Source: Lingula anatina (taxonomy: Eukaryota > Brachiopoda > Lingulata > Lingulida > Lingulidae). Taken from it: 62,000 bases of DNA. The notes below the pieces were generated by a model. The model saw nothing but the letters and a program-made list of their open reading frames with translations, was not told the DNA's origin and did not search any database. Below, piece after piece: positions 13,446-26,265 of this stretch; positions within the stretch are counted from its first letter, which is position 1, and each line of letters opens with the position of its first letter. Location of the stretch: assembly GCF_001039355.2 (NCBI RefSeq), contig NW_019773981.1:359595-421594 (forward strand), written 5' to 3'. Position numbers and translations under genes: made by a program.

Positions 13446-14432
13446 AAAAAAAAAAAAAAACAGATAGTTGCTGTCCGATTAGTGGAAGATAAATTTATCG
13501 GTCTGATAAAAATGTTATCATTGGTCATGTTGATTTTCAATTTGTATCGCGTGCGAACTGGAGTTCGATATCTTAATCTGTTCACATAACTTTCTATGAT
13601 TTGTTGCTTTACCAAATATGTGTCCACTTTCCTGCTATTCTTTGAGGAATACTCTAACTACAAGTTTTTTACTTTTTGTTTCTTAATCATAGACTTGCGT
13701 GACTATTAACCCAACATTAAATTACACATTTGTACATTCTTTGACAGAGCTGGGGAAAGGGTGGTAAAGTACCGCGGGTATATCTATGAATGCTACGAAT
13801 GCAGTAGAGAAGACAAAAACAAACATCATCTGCGGTTGTTTCAGTGGCGTCATAGAAACAACACAAGCATTTTGGGAACTTAATTAACACTAGATGGAAT
13901 AGAAATGACAAATAATATATAAAATGTCACCAAAAAAGGGAAAAGTCAGATAATAAAAAAACATCGAAATTCTTATCATTCCAAAGATTTCACATAGATT
14001 TTGTTTGCATTAACAATAATATCGTAATTATTGCTATATATTTATATTGCGAACTGATTAATCTGACCAGCAAGGCGGCAACGGTGGGGCCCGGGGGCTC
14101 TTGAAATAGCCCGATGGAGAACAGAAAATAAACTAGGTACTAACATATGCAGGGTTTGATTAGGAAATTTGGACACGATGCAAACTAGACCGTCTCTTAT
14201 GCCATAATTCTACTTTTTATTCACATGTAGCCTCCCAGTACTTGTCTCAAACGCAAGTTAAATCTTTGTAATCTATTGATCATGTTATAAGATTAAACTT
14301 TTCATTTTTCTACACTAAAATAAATCTGTGAACGAAAGCTCTGTAATGTGAAGCTTTAAGTGTAGAAAAATGAAGTTTTATCTTATGGCATGTTAAATCT
14401 GTTGTGAGTATTGAAATTCTCCATGCAAAGTG

Positions 14433-14486
14433 AAAAAAAAAAAAAAAAAAAAACAAAAACAAACAAACAAAAAAAAAAAAAAAAAA
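14433..14486. repeat. Poly-A with interspersed C
   Basis: An A-rich low-complexity run broken by single C residues (AAACAAAC). It creates a spurious Phe-rich frame on the minus strand. It may be the tail of a retroposed sequence, but no body is recognisable. Confidence 0.8.
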
Positions 14487-15724
14487 CGGCATGCACATAC
14501 TCCTCTTTGAAGAAAAGCTAATCAACAAATGGTGGTTTATAATCATTGACTGGGTATTTGCTTTAAAACTCAACGGGATGATGGTCAGTAAATAGTGAAA
14601 ACTTACTATAAAGGGGATACATTCATCATTTCTAATCGCGTTAAAATCCTTTCAAGTGCTTATCGATCACCAAGTCTAACTTTTCTCATAACTGCCCGTG
14701 GTGCTGCCTGCCAGGATGCGTGCAGAGTTGCAGAAAATAATTAAGGGAAAAGATTCGATTTTATTGTCACATTACCCTTGAGGTCATTTCCGGTGGTTTC
14801 TCAGAATCTGCTTGGTGTTTGCCCGCAGGAGACACTCGCTAGATGCGCAAGTTGACACATTAAGATCTGACGTTAAATATGCTGAAGCCTTGTTTCACTC
14901 TAGCAAATTCAAATAGTGCAAGAAGAGCGTCTTGATTAGGTTGGTCGCCGATAAAAATCCTCTTTAATTCAAATTCAACAGTCATTGCTTCTATACAGAT
15001 TTAGACGTTTACCCATTGCACTGTTGGTGGTATTTCGGTGAAAATTTTGCAAATTTAAACAAGGGTGACTACCTTTGCCTGTGCAATTCGATATTTCCCG
15101 AATAGGTATGACACCCACAGTAGGCTACGTGACACCGTATTGGTGTTCACAACACGGCACAGGCTGCTGTTTAAAATGCCAAATTTAGGGACATGTTTAA
15201 GGTACAGGTAAAACTATACAGAAGTATTTTAAGTTACGTTTTACAAACACAAATAACCCTACTGGAATTCGCAGCATATCGAGACAGTCCATGATTGATT
15301 TTTTTGTCCGTGTATTTGTAGCTTTATTAGTGTCCTTGCATCTAAAACGGTACATGTGTAAATTATTTATCCTATATTTTCCGAAGATTTGGATTAACAG
15401 TGAGCTGAATGAGTTAGAAAAAAAAAACAGTGCATTTCTTGTGTACGTAACTGTAGAGTTATATTTCTCACTCCGATGAACATTTGGGTTGATGCTTAGG
15501 GTCTATAGTGTGGTATTACACTCACAAACACTGTTGCCGTCTTTTTGTGGCGTTTTATAAAAACCCGACTAAAATGTAACTACCATCTCATCTAATCTCT
15601 CTCTCTCTCTCGAACTGTTTTTTTTTCATTAGAGACTCAACTGTCATGTCTACAATTAGTTTCCTTTTACCACAAAAAGATTTTACATTAACACTGATCT
15701 CAGAAGTGTTAAACGAAACTCAGA

Positions 15725-16425
15725 CTTACATATCACAAATAATATCAGGTATCATCGGATTATTTGCTCGCCCTAGAATGTCCTTTACAAGATTTATTCA
15801 CACTCAACTCACCATGTCCCCCCGAAGCGCTTCAACCCCATACGTCCGCCATCGCCCTCTCGTTTGCCGTTGGAGTCAGGCAGAATTTTGTGAGAATTGT
15901 ATTGAATAGCAGGAACATATTGTTGCCAAGGCCTAGGATGTCGACTGGGACGGTAATATTATTCCTCTTAATAAGATCGTGCCATACTAACACACCGATT
16001 CAAGCCAAATAATGAAGTGTGAAATCAATGTTTAGTTAGGTTACCCATTCTGCCTTGTCGTTCATTACTCCCAATGCTGAGAATGTTGCCCAGTTGAGTG
16101 TGCCAGAAACGTGAATATCTTTAACATTATTATATATGTTCATAAGCTGTGCTCTGTTGAATTTGTTAAGGCCCCCAACCAGTATTTTGATATTGTCACC
16201 AGGGAACGGTGATCCGTAAACTCGAAGTGAAAAGAAACATTGTGCGGAGCCCTATAAAAGGTTTTTGAAATTCATTGGCGCTGGTTGTTGTGGTTATGTT
16301 ATCTTTGTATAGGGGGCACTGCTTGTACGTAGTTGTTATTGTTTTCAGCGCTGTTTTCGCATTTGGCTAACGTTATATTGTTAAGTAGAGACACACAATT
16401 GTAAATCGGCTTTGTCCACATTCAT
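15725..16425 (-). pseudogene. Broken intronless coding remnant, unknown family
   Basis: Minus-strand reading gives protein-like blocks in one order, interrupted by stops and frame shifts. The first begins at an ATG (16423-16425) and runs into an Asn-rich block (ENSAENNNNYVQAVPP). Next comes an uninterrupted block of about 70 codons ending at TAA 16036-16038, with VYGSPFPGDNIKILVGGL and TLNWATFSALGVM. About 54 codons follow (VPVDILGLGNNMFLLF; KFCLTPTANERAMADVW), and finally about 23 codons (DILGRANNPMIPDIICDM). The frame is lost at least four times. Breaks fall inside blocks with no splice signals, which suggests decay of a once continuous frame. Absence of introns fits a retroposed, transposon or virus-derived origin, but I recognise no family and do not assign one. 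The blocks lack an ATG near their starts, so a standard ATG-initiated search misses them. Confidence 0.5.
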
Positions 16426-17109
16426 TTTGGATAAATAAACAGTATGACATCAGAAGCATAAACAGATAAATAATTTTGAATGACGGGGTTAGCTTTGACA
16501 TGATCCTTTTTTCATACATGTAAATCGATCATCGACAAAACACTCCATTTTCCATTTGCATTATCATTACATTTTTTTCTAATCTAATTGTAGTTAACAA
16601 AAATATTGTTAAGTCGTGTCTTAAGGATATGGAAGACAAAATGAAAAAAAATCACGTTTTCTCCCCTAGACAAGATTGCGACTTTATCTAAATTCATGAG
16701 TGATCTCTGAAAAGGAATGGATTTTAAAGTAAAACATTTATCGAGTGTCACGATATGCAAATAACTTATGACAACATTCGGTAGAGACTAAGAGAATGAT
16801 TTGAAACATATTGTAGCTCAAACATGAATCGTTTATAGGTTCAAAATGATAATACATGGTGCCTCTAGTAACACGCATTTTCCGTAAGAATTTTACAACT
16901 TTCACGGATTCTAAGAACCAATTCTGACAATTAAAGAAAATATATACATTCGACGGTAACAGGTAACCATTAAGAGGCGAAAATATTGTACATGTGTATT
17001 CTGATACTTAACTACTGGGTTGGAAAGCAAAATAAAAAAAAAATTACCAAATGAAAAAAAAAAAAATAACACACATATCCTGTTCAGAGACATTGAGTTA
17101 GAATAAATC

Positions 17110-17113
<4 letters not shown>

Positions 17114-17142
<29 letters not shown>
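17114..17142. repeat. (AG)n microsatellite
   Basis: An uninterrupted AG tract of about 14 units. Confidence 0.95.
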
Positions 17143-17146
<4 letters not shown>

Positions 17147-17530
17147 ACATTGCAGAACGATAAAGTAAAATCAAATTATTCACTGTACAGGTTAGCATCT
17201 TTTATCAATGCTGAGTTTTCGTAAATTAAAACCAGATATAAAATACCTACTGTAAAAGGGTTGCGACCTGCTGTGCACCCGTTTCATGAACAGCATTGCT
17301 GCGCCACACAAAACATAAATATTGACAGAACAAATGACGTCTATCTCTGAAATCATAAACGAGTTCTCGGACATGCCAATTTATTATTGAGTAAGCAGTG
17401 TGCTTATTACAAGTAAGGGAAAACCAATATTTGCCAGGTTGTTTGGAAAGGTGTCTGAGGACGACAGATTTTAATATACGTGCAGTGTAAGCAAGAATCC
17501 ATGCAGAAATCATTTAGTCTATGTGTTGGA

Positions 17531-17533
<3 letters not shown>

Positions 17534-17575
<42 letters not shown>
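17534..17575. repeat. (CT)n microsatellite
   Basis: An uninterrupted CT tract of about 21 units. Confidence 0.95.
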
Positions 17576-17577
<2 letters not shown>

Positions 17578-19699
17578 CAAGCTGCCTTTTGAAATATTAG
17601 TCTGGTAACAGTTTTTAAAAGATTATCATTTACGCATATTGGCTAAGTCTGACTGACATCACAGACTAATAATTCTAGGTCCTTGGCGTCTCACATTCCG
17701 TCTATTTAATTTTCTGCGCACTGCTATTAAGGATATGCCAGAAAACATAACAGTAAATGCACCTTCGGGACTAGGTGTTAATATTTTTTATATAAAATAA
17801 CGACCTAATGCATATCTTCTTCCCCATAACAATGCGCTAAAGAGTTCTCTTGGTGTAAGTCTATACTTATAGTAGAAATAGTGTACAGTCAACTTACATA
17901 CATATATTATCGAGATAGTGCTAAGGGGCTTAATTATTATTATTTGAATTAGTTTCAGTTTTTTCTAATACTTTATATTATTTGGTTACCAATACGATGT
18001 AATTATGCCATGGAATAACAATGGTTGCATATGACTTGGTAGTGTCGCATTACGCTTTGGACGACGAATAAAAAACTTCAAAAATAAAATAACAGTGATT
18101 TATTTTTATTTGAAAAAAATCTATGATTTGTACTACAAAATACAAATAAACTACTATAATATTTAAAAACAAAACGAAGTAAATTAATAACATACAGTGG
18201 CTGATTGCCACGTCAACTGACATTACTTAATGGATACTTAATGGATTTTTGTGTTGGTAGTTTTGGTAAAAACAATATCTACAGTATAACCCTGGAGTCC
18301 GTTTTGCACTCAACATTTTGCAATAATGGATAAATCTGCCGAAAACAAAGTCATTTTAGCAAAAAAATTGTTTCATCTCTGGAGTACATGAGCTATCTTA
18401 TAAAAAGGAAGAGTAAACATGCTAAATATTTAAAATCGTTTTAACTTTACCATCACATCAATGTTTTCAGCTGTAACACGTACAGTATAAAGAATTAGGT
18501 GGTGATAATGCTAACGATAGTTAATTAGCCCCTCACAGCTCCAGTAGGTGTGCCAGACATCAGAGCCGCTTAAGCTGAATGCAATTTTGCGAGAAGCCCC
18601 TCGGAGATGGGTCGAACCTGGTAGATCGATCTTATCAATGCACGGAGACCAATCCTTTAGCGACCAGCATCAGTGGTGTCAAAAGCAGTAATGCGATAGT
18701 TGAGAAAAGTGAGGAATGTGTTGAGAAGGGTGTATGTTTTTAGAGCTTTGCCTTTCATCGAGTTCACAACTATCACCAAACCAACATGAATTATTAACAC
18801 TGCCTGAATGATTAAAAATAAACCACACGTAAACACATTCTTGGAGAATGGACATTATATCTCTTTTGCAATTATCTTTCTGTTATATGAAACCAAAACG
18901 TGTGTCATAAGAATTCTTGTAATTTAAGATGCTAATTTTAAACACCGAATTTTGTTTTCCTTTAATGCTGTTTTCTTGCTTAAATCAATCCAGTCAGCAA
19001 ATATCTCTGGTTTGGGAGAACTTATTGATTTGGATGATAGTGATTTGGATGAAAGTAATTATTCCACGAAGCACGTGGGGGTATCAGTTTAGTGAGTATC
19101 ATTTGGGTAAGAATCAGTCTAAGATGATTGCCTCTGAGAGTTTCGGTTTAGTTGGATTCAGGGAATAGAACTTCACTGGGGAACATTTTAGTAACAGAAA
19201 GCTTCATATTTTGTTGAATCTCGGTTCAAAAACCAATATTTTTGCTGTGTTTTTTTATGATGACTGTGAGAATAACAGAAAATGTTTTTAACCGACCACG
19301 GCATTTTTCTTTATTTTGGCACTCTCTTTACTCTTGATAGAATGTGTAATTTTACGTTTTATGTTGAAACATAATTAAAATTCCATTTTTTGTATACGAG
19401 GTACAGTAAGTAAAAGGGCAGTAGTTATGTATTGGGATACCTGGTACTTGTACTAATACAACAGTGATTAAGTATACTTCGTCTCAACTGTTCATACCTG
19501 TAGGGCCTACATTGTTCTTTTAAAGTGGGTTTAGTTTTTTTATGTTAAAATATAAAGGACTTTGTACAATGGCAGGAGGTATAACCTTTTTAAAGAAACC
19601 CAACTTACACTGGACACAGTTGGTTTCTCCTGCTTGTAGATTATCATAACGATCCGCATTCCCAGGGTCTCATTGTCTCCATGCAATAAGATGTCACCG

Positions 19700-19772
19700 C
19701 AGGCCCGTAGCCAGGGGGGGTTCGGGGGGTTCGAAAGAACCGCCCCTTTTGAAATTACTGGCTACGGGCCTG
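19700..19772. mobile_element. Short hairpin element, CAGGCCCGTAGCC family (73 bp)
   Basis: The ends are inverted repeats: CAGGCCCGTAGCCAG on the left and CTGGCTACGGGCCTG on the right. Between them lies GGGGTTCGAAAGAACCGCCC, itself partly palindromic around TTCGAA. The sequence matches both ends of the 908-bp element at 28174-29081 and of the 166-bp element at 49585-49750, so it is the most deleted member of that family. I see no clear target duplication here. A further family fragment (GGTTCTTTCGAGCCCACGAG) follows at about 19804 in inverted orientation. Confidence 0.75.
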
Positions 19773-21902
19773 ATGTGGGTGGGTGGGTGAGGTGGATGGG
19801 GGTGGTTCTTTCGAGCCCACGAGTGAGCCCACGGACTCGAGGTAGACGCTCCTCATATCTTCCGTAATCTTTTTACACGTCACACTCTCGCGGGGTTCCA
19901 CCCATCGTCTCATCTTCAGGCCCCTGAATAAAGACAGCAAAGTCCCGTTTGTTGTTAAAAACATGAGAATAACAAAAATTTTGACTCGGCAAGCACTGCG
20001 ATGTGACTTATCCAGGGTTGTTAGAAACAAGGAGTTATAACTCCTTGATAGAAAGAACTACAGAGTTTAACAGAGATTTCCGAAATTGTCTCATTAAATA
20101 TTCATTTCACCTAGTAGCATTGTGGACTGTTGGTGGGATAGTGAATAGGAATGTCACTGGTAAATGAATAGAAAGGCGTAGTGTTCGGTTGCGTGCCGGT
20201 TAAAAAGATAACATCAGCTCGTATACGTGACAATGGCTAGAGATATTTACAGGTGGTTGCTTCAGAATTCAAAGTGGTTACGCTGAGGACAATAAAACAA
20301 TTTTCACCTTCAATCCTCGATTCATAATTGGGGGTGAAGTGAAGTCATTCTGATGACGCAGAGCACAATGTACCTACGGTATCAACGGCTTGGTAACCGA
20401 CAATAGTAATTATATTATTATGGTCATGCTGGTTGTCCTCAGTTAGCATCCTGAGGCTGTAAAATACAATACCGAATGAATGGAAAATTTAATCACTGTT
20501 TGAAGCGTAAATGTATCAGGCACATGCAGCCATTTCTACGCTTTCGATGAGGGTCTGTGATTTAAAAGAGGATTAATTTATTTCCTGAAAAATCTTAGAA
20601 ATGTTCAGTGCATGCGTGATACTCGTAACTACCGAACATCTCCGTCACTAAAGTGTTTCTTTCGTCGATATTCTAGACTCACTGGTAACTGCGGCGGTAA
20701 ACAAGGTGTTTTTGCAACAACTGGTATACAATCTTTGAATTGTTGAGATAAGAGTTTATTTATTTAGCCAATTATAAAAATCGGAAATCATTTTCCTTTT
20801 GGAATAATATACAGAGTAAAATAATAGAATAATACAATATATAGATAAATTAAGAATTTGGTTTTGAGATCAAATTAAAATGCGTCACATTGGGGATCGT
20901 ATTTAGCGTTACGGTCGTTAAAGCCTACCAGTAGATTGCACTGGCCACAGGAGCCATGCGAAGAGGTGTGCGGGTGCTTGAGGAAAAACCGGGTTCCGGT
21001 TGAACATCGGTTTTTCGGTTACCCTTTCAGTCTAAATGCAGTTGCCGCAGGCCTTCCGTGCGGCTTCCTTGCAGATCAATACGTTGTCGGTGCAACCCCC
21101 TACGATTTTTTCACCCATGCGGTGACATTAAGAAAAATCGCAATTTCAAATTTATGCAAATGAATTAACCCAATTTTTTAAACATTTTTATTATCGTTAT
21201 GTCTCTTAAACCACCCAAAAAAAGGAAGGGAAAGAGACCAATAACAAAGTTCATTCATTATCACGATCAACGCAACAATACCCGTAATGCCCCTATTCCA
21301 CATCGACTACGAATTCCACAAACCGCCAGGAATTGACAAATTTTAGAAACCGTGGGGAATCGTAGAATTTTGCACATATCTGGTAGAAATCTTAACAATG
21401 TAGGATTCATTTACAAATTTGTTAAGACAGACTTATGAATATTCGTGGAATTCGGCTTGAACAGCACGGATGTTGCCAAGAAACACTCACGATTTGCAAG
21501 AATGAGTTAGGAATACTTCACGAATATTGTGGATTCAGTAAAAGCCTCCATCACAACACAGAGAGAGAAAGAGAGAGAGAGAATTTTAAACGGGAAACAG
21601 ATTTTCGATGCGCTAGATCGAACCAGCAAGGTTTCTTTAGTCCACGAGAGGAAATGAAAAATGCACTTGTAGTCGTGGTCCTATATTCATTTCTTACACC
21701 TGACAACAATATAACAAGAAATCACTGTCTTCCAAAGAAAGTAGAGTATAATAAGCTTTGTCACCCAAATAGAGCAACCCAGTGCAGTCCATTATTCGCA
21801 CTAGATTGCAAACCGAATCTTACCAATCTTTTCTATCAACTTGTCTTTCAATTTCCTTCTGCAAATAGCAAGCAACTCTCTCTCGAAATGGCAAGGCACG
21901 GT
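19773..21902. other. Gene-free stretch
   Basis: This contains an inverted fragment of the CAGGCCCGTAGCC family near 19804-19826, an (AG)-rich tract near 21562-21582, and otherwise unique sequence. The longest open frame (21435-21938) runs through the AG tract into the following satellite and does not look like a protein. Confidence 0.5.
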
Positions 21903-22258
21903 TTTCCTGGAAAGAAATTCCACTTCAGGTTTATTTAAAGTAATCTTATAAAGAGGGACGTCATTTCGAATTTATTTCTCACTCCGTGTATAGACCTGAA
22001 CTTGGTTTAAGAACTCTACTACTGTTTTATTTCCTGGAAAGAAATTTCCCTTCAGGTCCATTTAAAGTAATCTTATAAAGGGGAACGTATGGAATTTATT
22101 TCTCACGCTGTGCACAAACTTGACTTAAGAATTGTACAACTTGTTTGTTTCCTGGAAAGAAATTTCACCTCAGGTCTATCAGAAGTAATATTTTAAAGGG
22201 GGACATTATTTCTCACTCTGTATATAAAATTGGTTACAGGATTACACTACTGGTTTAA
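21903..22258. repeat. Tandem repeat, 118-127-bp unit, three copies
   Basis: Units begin at 21903, 22030 and 22148 with TTTCCTGGAAAGAAATT. CTTCAGGT, AAAGTAATCTTATAAAG and TTTATTTCTCAC follow in the same order. Copies diverge and shorten from left to right. Confidence 0.88.
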
Positions 22259-22682
22259 TAAGGCCTTCTGGTGCTGCGCAATGGGAATCATCAGAGATAC
22301 ATGCAGCCCATTCTCGCGACTTTGCGTTAACCAATTGGAATTTCGAATGATTTGGAGGAGAATGGAATCAGAAATAATGGCAAAAATAAAAGTTGACAGG
22401 GTTTATTCACAGTTATTACCCTGTTTGTTTTCTCTTAAATTCTACCCAACGGTGCGTTCGCGGTACTCACCATGTTTTCCTTCTTACTTTTGTATTGATT
22501 TCTAAGGCGACATCGCTCTGCACTTATTACTTAATTGTTAGCCCCATCTCAAGCGGATTCCCGCACGTTTTCTGGTCTCGAATTATATGTTGAGAAGTTC
22601 CGAGAAGCAGAATTGTACGATAAAACACCACTACATACAGTTGTGAAGTTTTACTGCAAACTAAGCTCCAACATACACATTA

Positions 22683-22745
22683 CCGTAACTCGAAAGCATC
22701 GCGCATTGCGACCGAGCGCAAGCGTCTCGATTCCATAACTCGCCC
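22683..22745. mobile_element. Truncated copy of the CGTAACTCGAAAGC inverted-repeat element
   Basis: The sequence from CGTAACTCGAAAGCATCGCG through GAGCGCAAGCGTCTC and ATAACTCG matches the left half of the complete element at 38996-39144. The right half is missing. The copy abuts another repeat starting at 22764, which may have truncated it. Confidence 0.75.
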
Positions 22746-22763
22746 ATACTCGCCCCATATTTA

Positions 22764-23070
22764 CCTCCGCCAAGGAGGTTATGTTTTTGGTTCCGTTAGT
22801 CTGTCTGTCTATCTATCTGTCTGTCTGTTAGCAACATTACAGAAAAAGATATGGACCGATTTTGATGAAATTTTCAGGAACTGTCAGAAGTGGGCCAAGG
22901 AACAATTGATTAGTTTTCGGTGGTGATCCGGATCAATAATCAAACAATAATCAATAATCAAAAAACAAAAAAGTAAATCATTATAGAATGAAAATTTATG
23001 GGTGAAACGGCATTGGGTGGAGACTTTGCTGCCTTGGCGGAGGTCTGCGCTCTCGGAGTGCTTTTCTAGC
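22764..23070. mobile_element. Short element with CCTCCGCCAAGG terminal inverted repeats
   Basis: The left end CCTCCGCCAAGGAGGTTATG and right end GCCTTGGCGGAGGTCTGCGC are inverted. The interior has a GTCTGTCTGTCTATCTATCT tract, then TTACAGAAAAAGATATGGAC and GATTTTGATGAAATTTTCAG. It ends in CTCTCGGAGTGCTTTTCTAG. From general knowledge, this layout is a repeat very widespread in aquatic animals. It is non-coding and non-autonomous. A degenerate tail of the same type appears at about 51394-51431. Confidence 0.82.
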
Positions 23071-24905
23071 ATACACTGTAGCCTCTATGTAACAAACAAA
23101 TCTACAAACAACAATCGAAAATAGATTAACAAATAAAATAAAATAAAATAATTAAATGAATGGTATATTTAACGAGTATGTGAGGACGTTATTTGAAAAG
23201 TGGGATGTTACTTGAAAACATGCAACGATTGAGTCATGGTGCGTTGAATGTGATAATATGATAATATGATAATATGGCCATAATAGCAGAGGATATTTGC
23301 ACCTCATCATTTCGAAAAATCATTTCAAAAATACGTTGCAAGAAGAAAGAGCTCCTTCACAGGTGCAAGACAACATCACGGTTAATGTGTCAGGAATAAA
23401 AACCAAAGATCTGTATTGCTCGTAGTTTTATTATGTCTCAGAAATATATATAACTGTCAGTCTTTGATGTCGTCTCGCAGCATACGGAATTCAATAATAC
23501 ACAGCATTCAGAAGTCTCTATGTATCTTTGCATTTCAACTGAACTTATAACACAAAGGATTCAGTCCTTCTTTTTAATTGTGAGACACCTTTGCCGCTGA
23601 TGAATTACTCCAAAGCACTGGCTCAAGACTCTCCAGAATAAACACTAGAAAAAGTCGCTCCTTGTAGATATCCATTACTTGACGTGAAATGCGTTAAGCA
23701 GATAGGACATGCAAGAACCGCGCATTTAAACACCATGTCACGGATAATCAATCCCTGTCCTACAAAACTATCATTTATCAGACAGTTTTCTTCGTGTGGT
23801 TGAATTGCAAGTGAATTCTTCCATCAATCTTACTTAGTTCCTGCTATTTTCACTCCGATTGGACTCCCGTTAGATTTAGTTGATCCCGCTGCATCGTTAA
23901 ATTCATCAATTGGGAAACCCGAAGGCGCAAAGAATTCTGAACAGAGGGCACAGTTATACGTTCTCTCCTCCATAAAAATAATGACAACACTAGTTAAATA
24001 AAACGAAATAATAAATGTAATAATGAGATAAAAAAAGACAGTAGAAGAGGAGGACACCCTAATGGAACATGTATGAGCAGGCGTGACATATTAAAATGAA
24101 CAGACCTTGCATTTATTGTTGTCATAAATCCAGCTTCAGTGATTTCCTTACAGCAGAAGACCTGCTCATGAATCTACAGCGGATAAAGAAAAGTTCTGAC
24201 TTAATCATGACGCTACTCGCTGTGTTAATGTCACATTTTCCAAGACTGCAATAAATGTGTCCACTGCCTACTGAAAAATCAATTAATGAAGCGTTTTTCA
24301 CACGAACTCACAGGGAATGTGAAGGCCTATTAAAGTACATTAAAGTCCTCGTAGAGGATACGATATTGTATAGGGATAGTAAGAATGGATTGTTTTAGAA
24401 AAACGCGACGAAATTATGGATTCGTGGCAAAAGAGGATAGTAAAGGTACAAAGTGTCAGACAGACAGGCCGGCAGACAGACGAACAGAAAGACAGACAGA
24501 CAAACGCATTTAACCGTTTTACCGCATTTTTGAAAACTCACCTGGCTCACTACCAAGAAAATGGCGCTGGCACAATAAGTCTTGTGCTTAATTATTGCCT
24601 AACTACACGCGGGCAGAGGTATTGAAGATACATATTTATCCAGCCAATACATTGTACATTTCTAAGATAAAGGCCTACAGTGCTGGGAATCCATTAATAT
24701 CTCGGCGCTGCTACATACATTTTACATAGGTGTAAGAAGTCAATACTGTAGATTTAAGACCTAAAGGGATAGATGCTGCTGCTGTAAAAAAGCTAAATTT
24801 AAATTGTTTTCAACCCTTAAAAACAAGCAAAGTCTTCTGTTGTTTGGCAAAATATGATAACATTACAAAATATGATAACGTTACGAGTTGGGCGGTGTCA
24901 TGCAT
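23071..24905. other. Gene-free stretch
   Basis: Unique AT-rich DNA with small local repeats: a TGATAATA tripling at about 23250-23275 and an 18-bp direct duplication AATATGATAACATTACAA at about 24850-24884. I see no genes. Confidence 0.45.
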
Positions 24906-25151
24906 AGAGGAGACCGAGGCTAGTTGGACCCCGGGGTAAGTTGGACCCCCATCAATATATGACAAAGTAACTATGGGGTAAAAGAATTGATCACATCATT
25001 TTGTAAAGTGGCCGTATCCAATAGTGCTAAGAAAGCGTCGGCAGTGAGTCCAAATGAAATAATTAAGCATCTTAAAGTAACTTTATTAAAGAGACTTGAT
25101 GAGGGGCCAACTTACCCCGGGGTCCAACTACTGTAGCCCCGGTCTCCCCTA
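24906..25151. mobile_element. Inverted-repeat element, TTGGACCCCGGGGTAAGTTGG type
   Basis: The left end AGGAGACCGAGGCTAGTTGG and the following CCCCGGGGTAAGTTGG are repeated in inverse orientation at the right end (GGGGTCCAACTACTGTAGCC then CCGGTCTCCCC). Arms are about 45 bp with a few differences, and the centre of about 155 bp is non-coding. This is a MITE-like structure. No unambiguous target duplication was seen. Confidence 0.8.
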
Positions 25152-26205
25152 GCAGGCATTGTTTTAATACTTTATTTATAATATAATTGTTTTTATAATT
25201 TATCATGAATGTTCATTCTATTTTATTGCATCGGGTTTGAAGGGAGCAATTACAAGTGATTGGAAGTCTAAAAGAAATAATTAGCACTGTGAAATATTGA
25301 AATAGGGAGAAAGTGATATTGATACGGCTTCCTGGTGTTTGATTAATTATCGACGGATTTTCATGTGCGGTTTCAGACCTGTGATAATAATTGTGGCAAA
25401 ATAAATATGTGTGACTAGAACGTCATTTCACCTTTTAGTTTATTGTTACTGAATCGATGAGACTTTAATTCTATTAGGATTCTATTCTACGAAACGCCCA
25501 CGATATGTAGCCTTAAAAACAAAACCGAAAACAAAAACAAGCAAAAAAACTTATAGAAGAGAGGTTTACCAATCTCAGTTTTACTAAGCTATATGTTCAC
25601 CCGACTTTGCTTTAAGTATCACCCATGCTACACTCACCCTTTTATTTATATGAACATATCGGGAGTACACATTTCTACTTCATATCTGACTATGGTCTAT
25701 TGTACTTGCCTTTGGTCCAGTTCGGGTCCATGTTCTGTACCCCCCTCCCCCGTGCGTGAGACCCTCCATGTAGCCTCCACATCTTGGGCCACTCATCTGT
25801 CATCTGTATGAAAATCGTTCCCAGGAGAAAAGGAAGCACAAATGTCATCGTTCATTAGGAGCTTCAGAACCTCGTTGGTAAGACTTCAGTTTGTATATGA
25901 TTTTCCAGACACTCGGCACAGCAACTGAGGGTCATGACACCAATGCAACACGTTAACCACGTTAAATTATTCATTATGTTTCCGACAGAACAATAAATTC
26001 CAAGAGAATGCTGTCATCTTCTAACGCACAAGTGCACCGATTGCCTTGGACTTTAATTTTCCCATTGTTGCCAGAAAAGGTGAATCCAAGTTCATGTAAA
26101 ATGCTTTACCCCAGTAATTGGTCGTTTTAGATGGAATATATTCAATCATTTATGTCAATATTGTACAAACTAATAAGACGAATGTGAAACTCGCAAAATT
26201 AAATT

Positions 26206-26206
26206 C

Positions 26207-26252
<46 letters not shown>

Positions 26253-26265
26253 TATTATTATTATT
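26206..26265. repeat. (AAT)n microsatellite
   Basis: About 15 AAT units followed by an inverted ATT run, forming an AT-only hairpin. Confidence 0.93.

Larger units (their letters stand above)
10330..15724. other. Gene-free stretch upstream of the minus-strand gene
   Basis: The start should hold the promoter and 5' UTR of the minus-strand gene, but no motif is decisive. The remainder contains (CT)n at about 10838-10854, (AG)n at 11906-11955, the assembly gap and an A/C-rich run at 14433-14486. Open frames beside the gap are artefacts of the Ns. I see no gene. Confidence 0.5.
16430..19699. other. Gene-free stretch
   Basis: AT-rich unique sequence with an (AG)n tract at 17114-17142 and a (CT)n tract at 17534-17575. 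Short open frames have no recognisable composition. I see no genes or bounded mobile elements. Confidence 0.5.

Noticed and set aside
13005-13627. Long open frames crossing 13062-13445
   Set aside because: They consist mostly of Ns from the assembly gap and carry no information.
18600-18665. tRNA-like sequence (minus strand, GGTTCGACCC box)
   Set aside because: The T-stem does not pair and no acceptor stem can be formed.
21435-21938. 167-aa open frame
   Set aside because: It reads through an AG microsatellite and into the 118-127-bp satellite, with no protein-like pattern.
23830-24057. 75-aa minus-strand frame with a hydrophobic N terminus
   Set aside because: It could suggest a small secreted protein, but AT-rich codons alone give such segments by chance and there is no other support.
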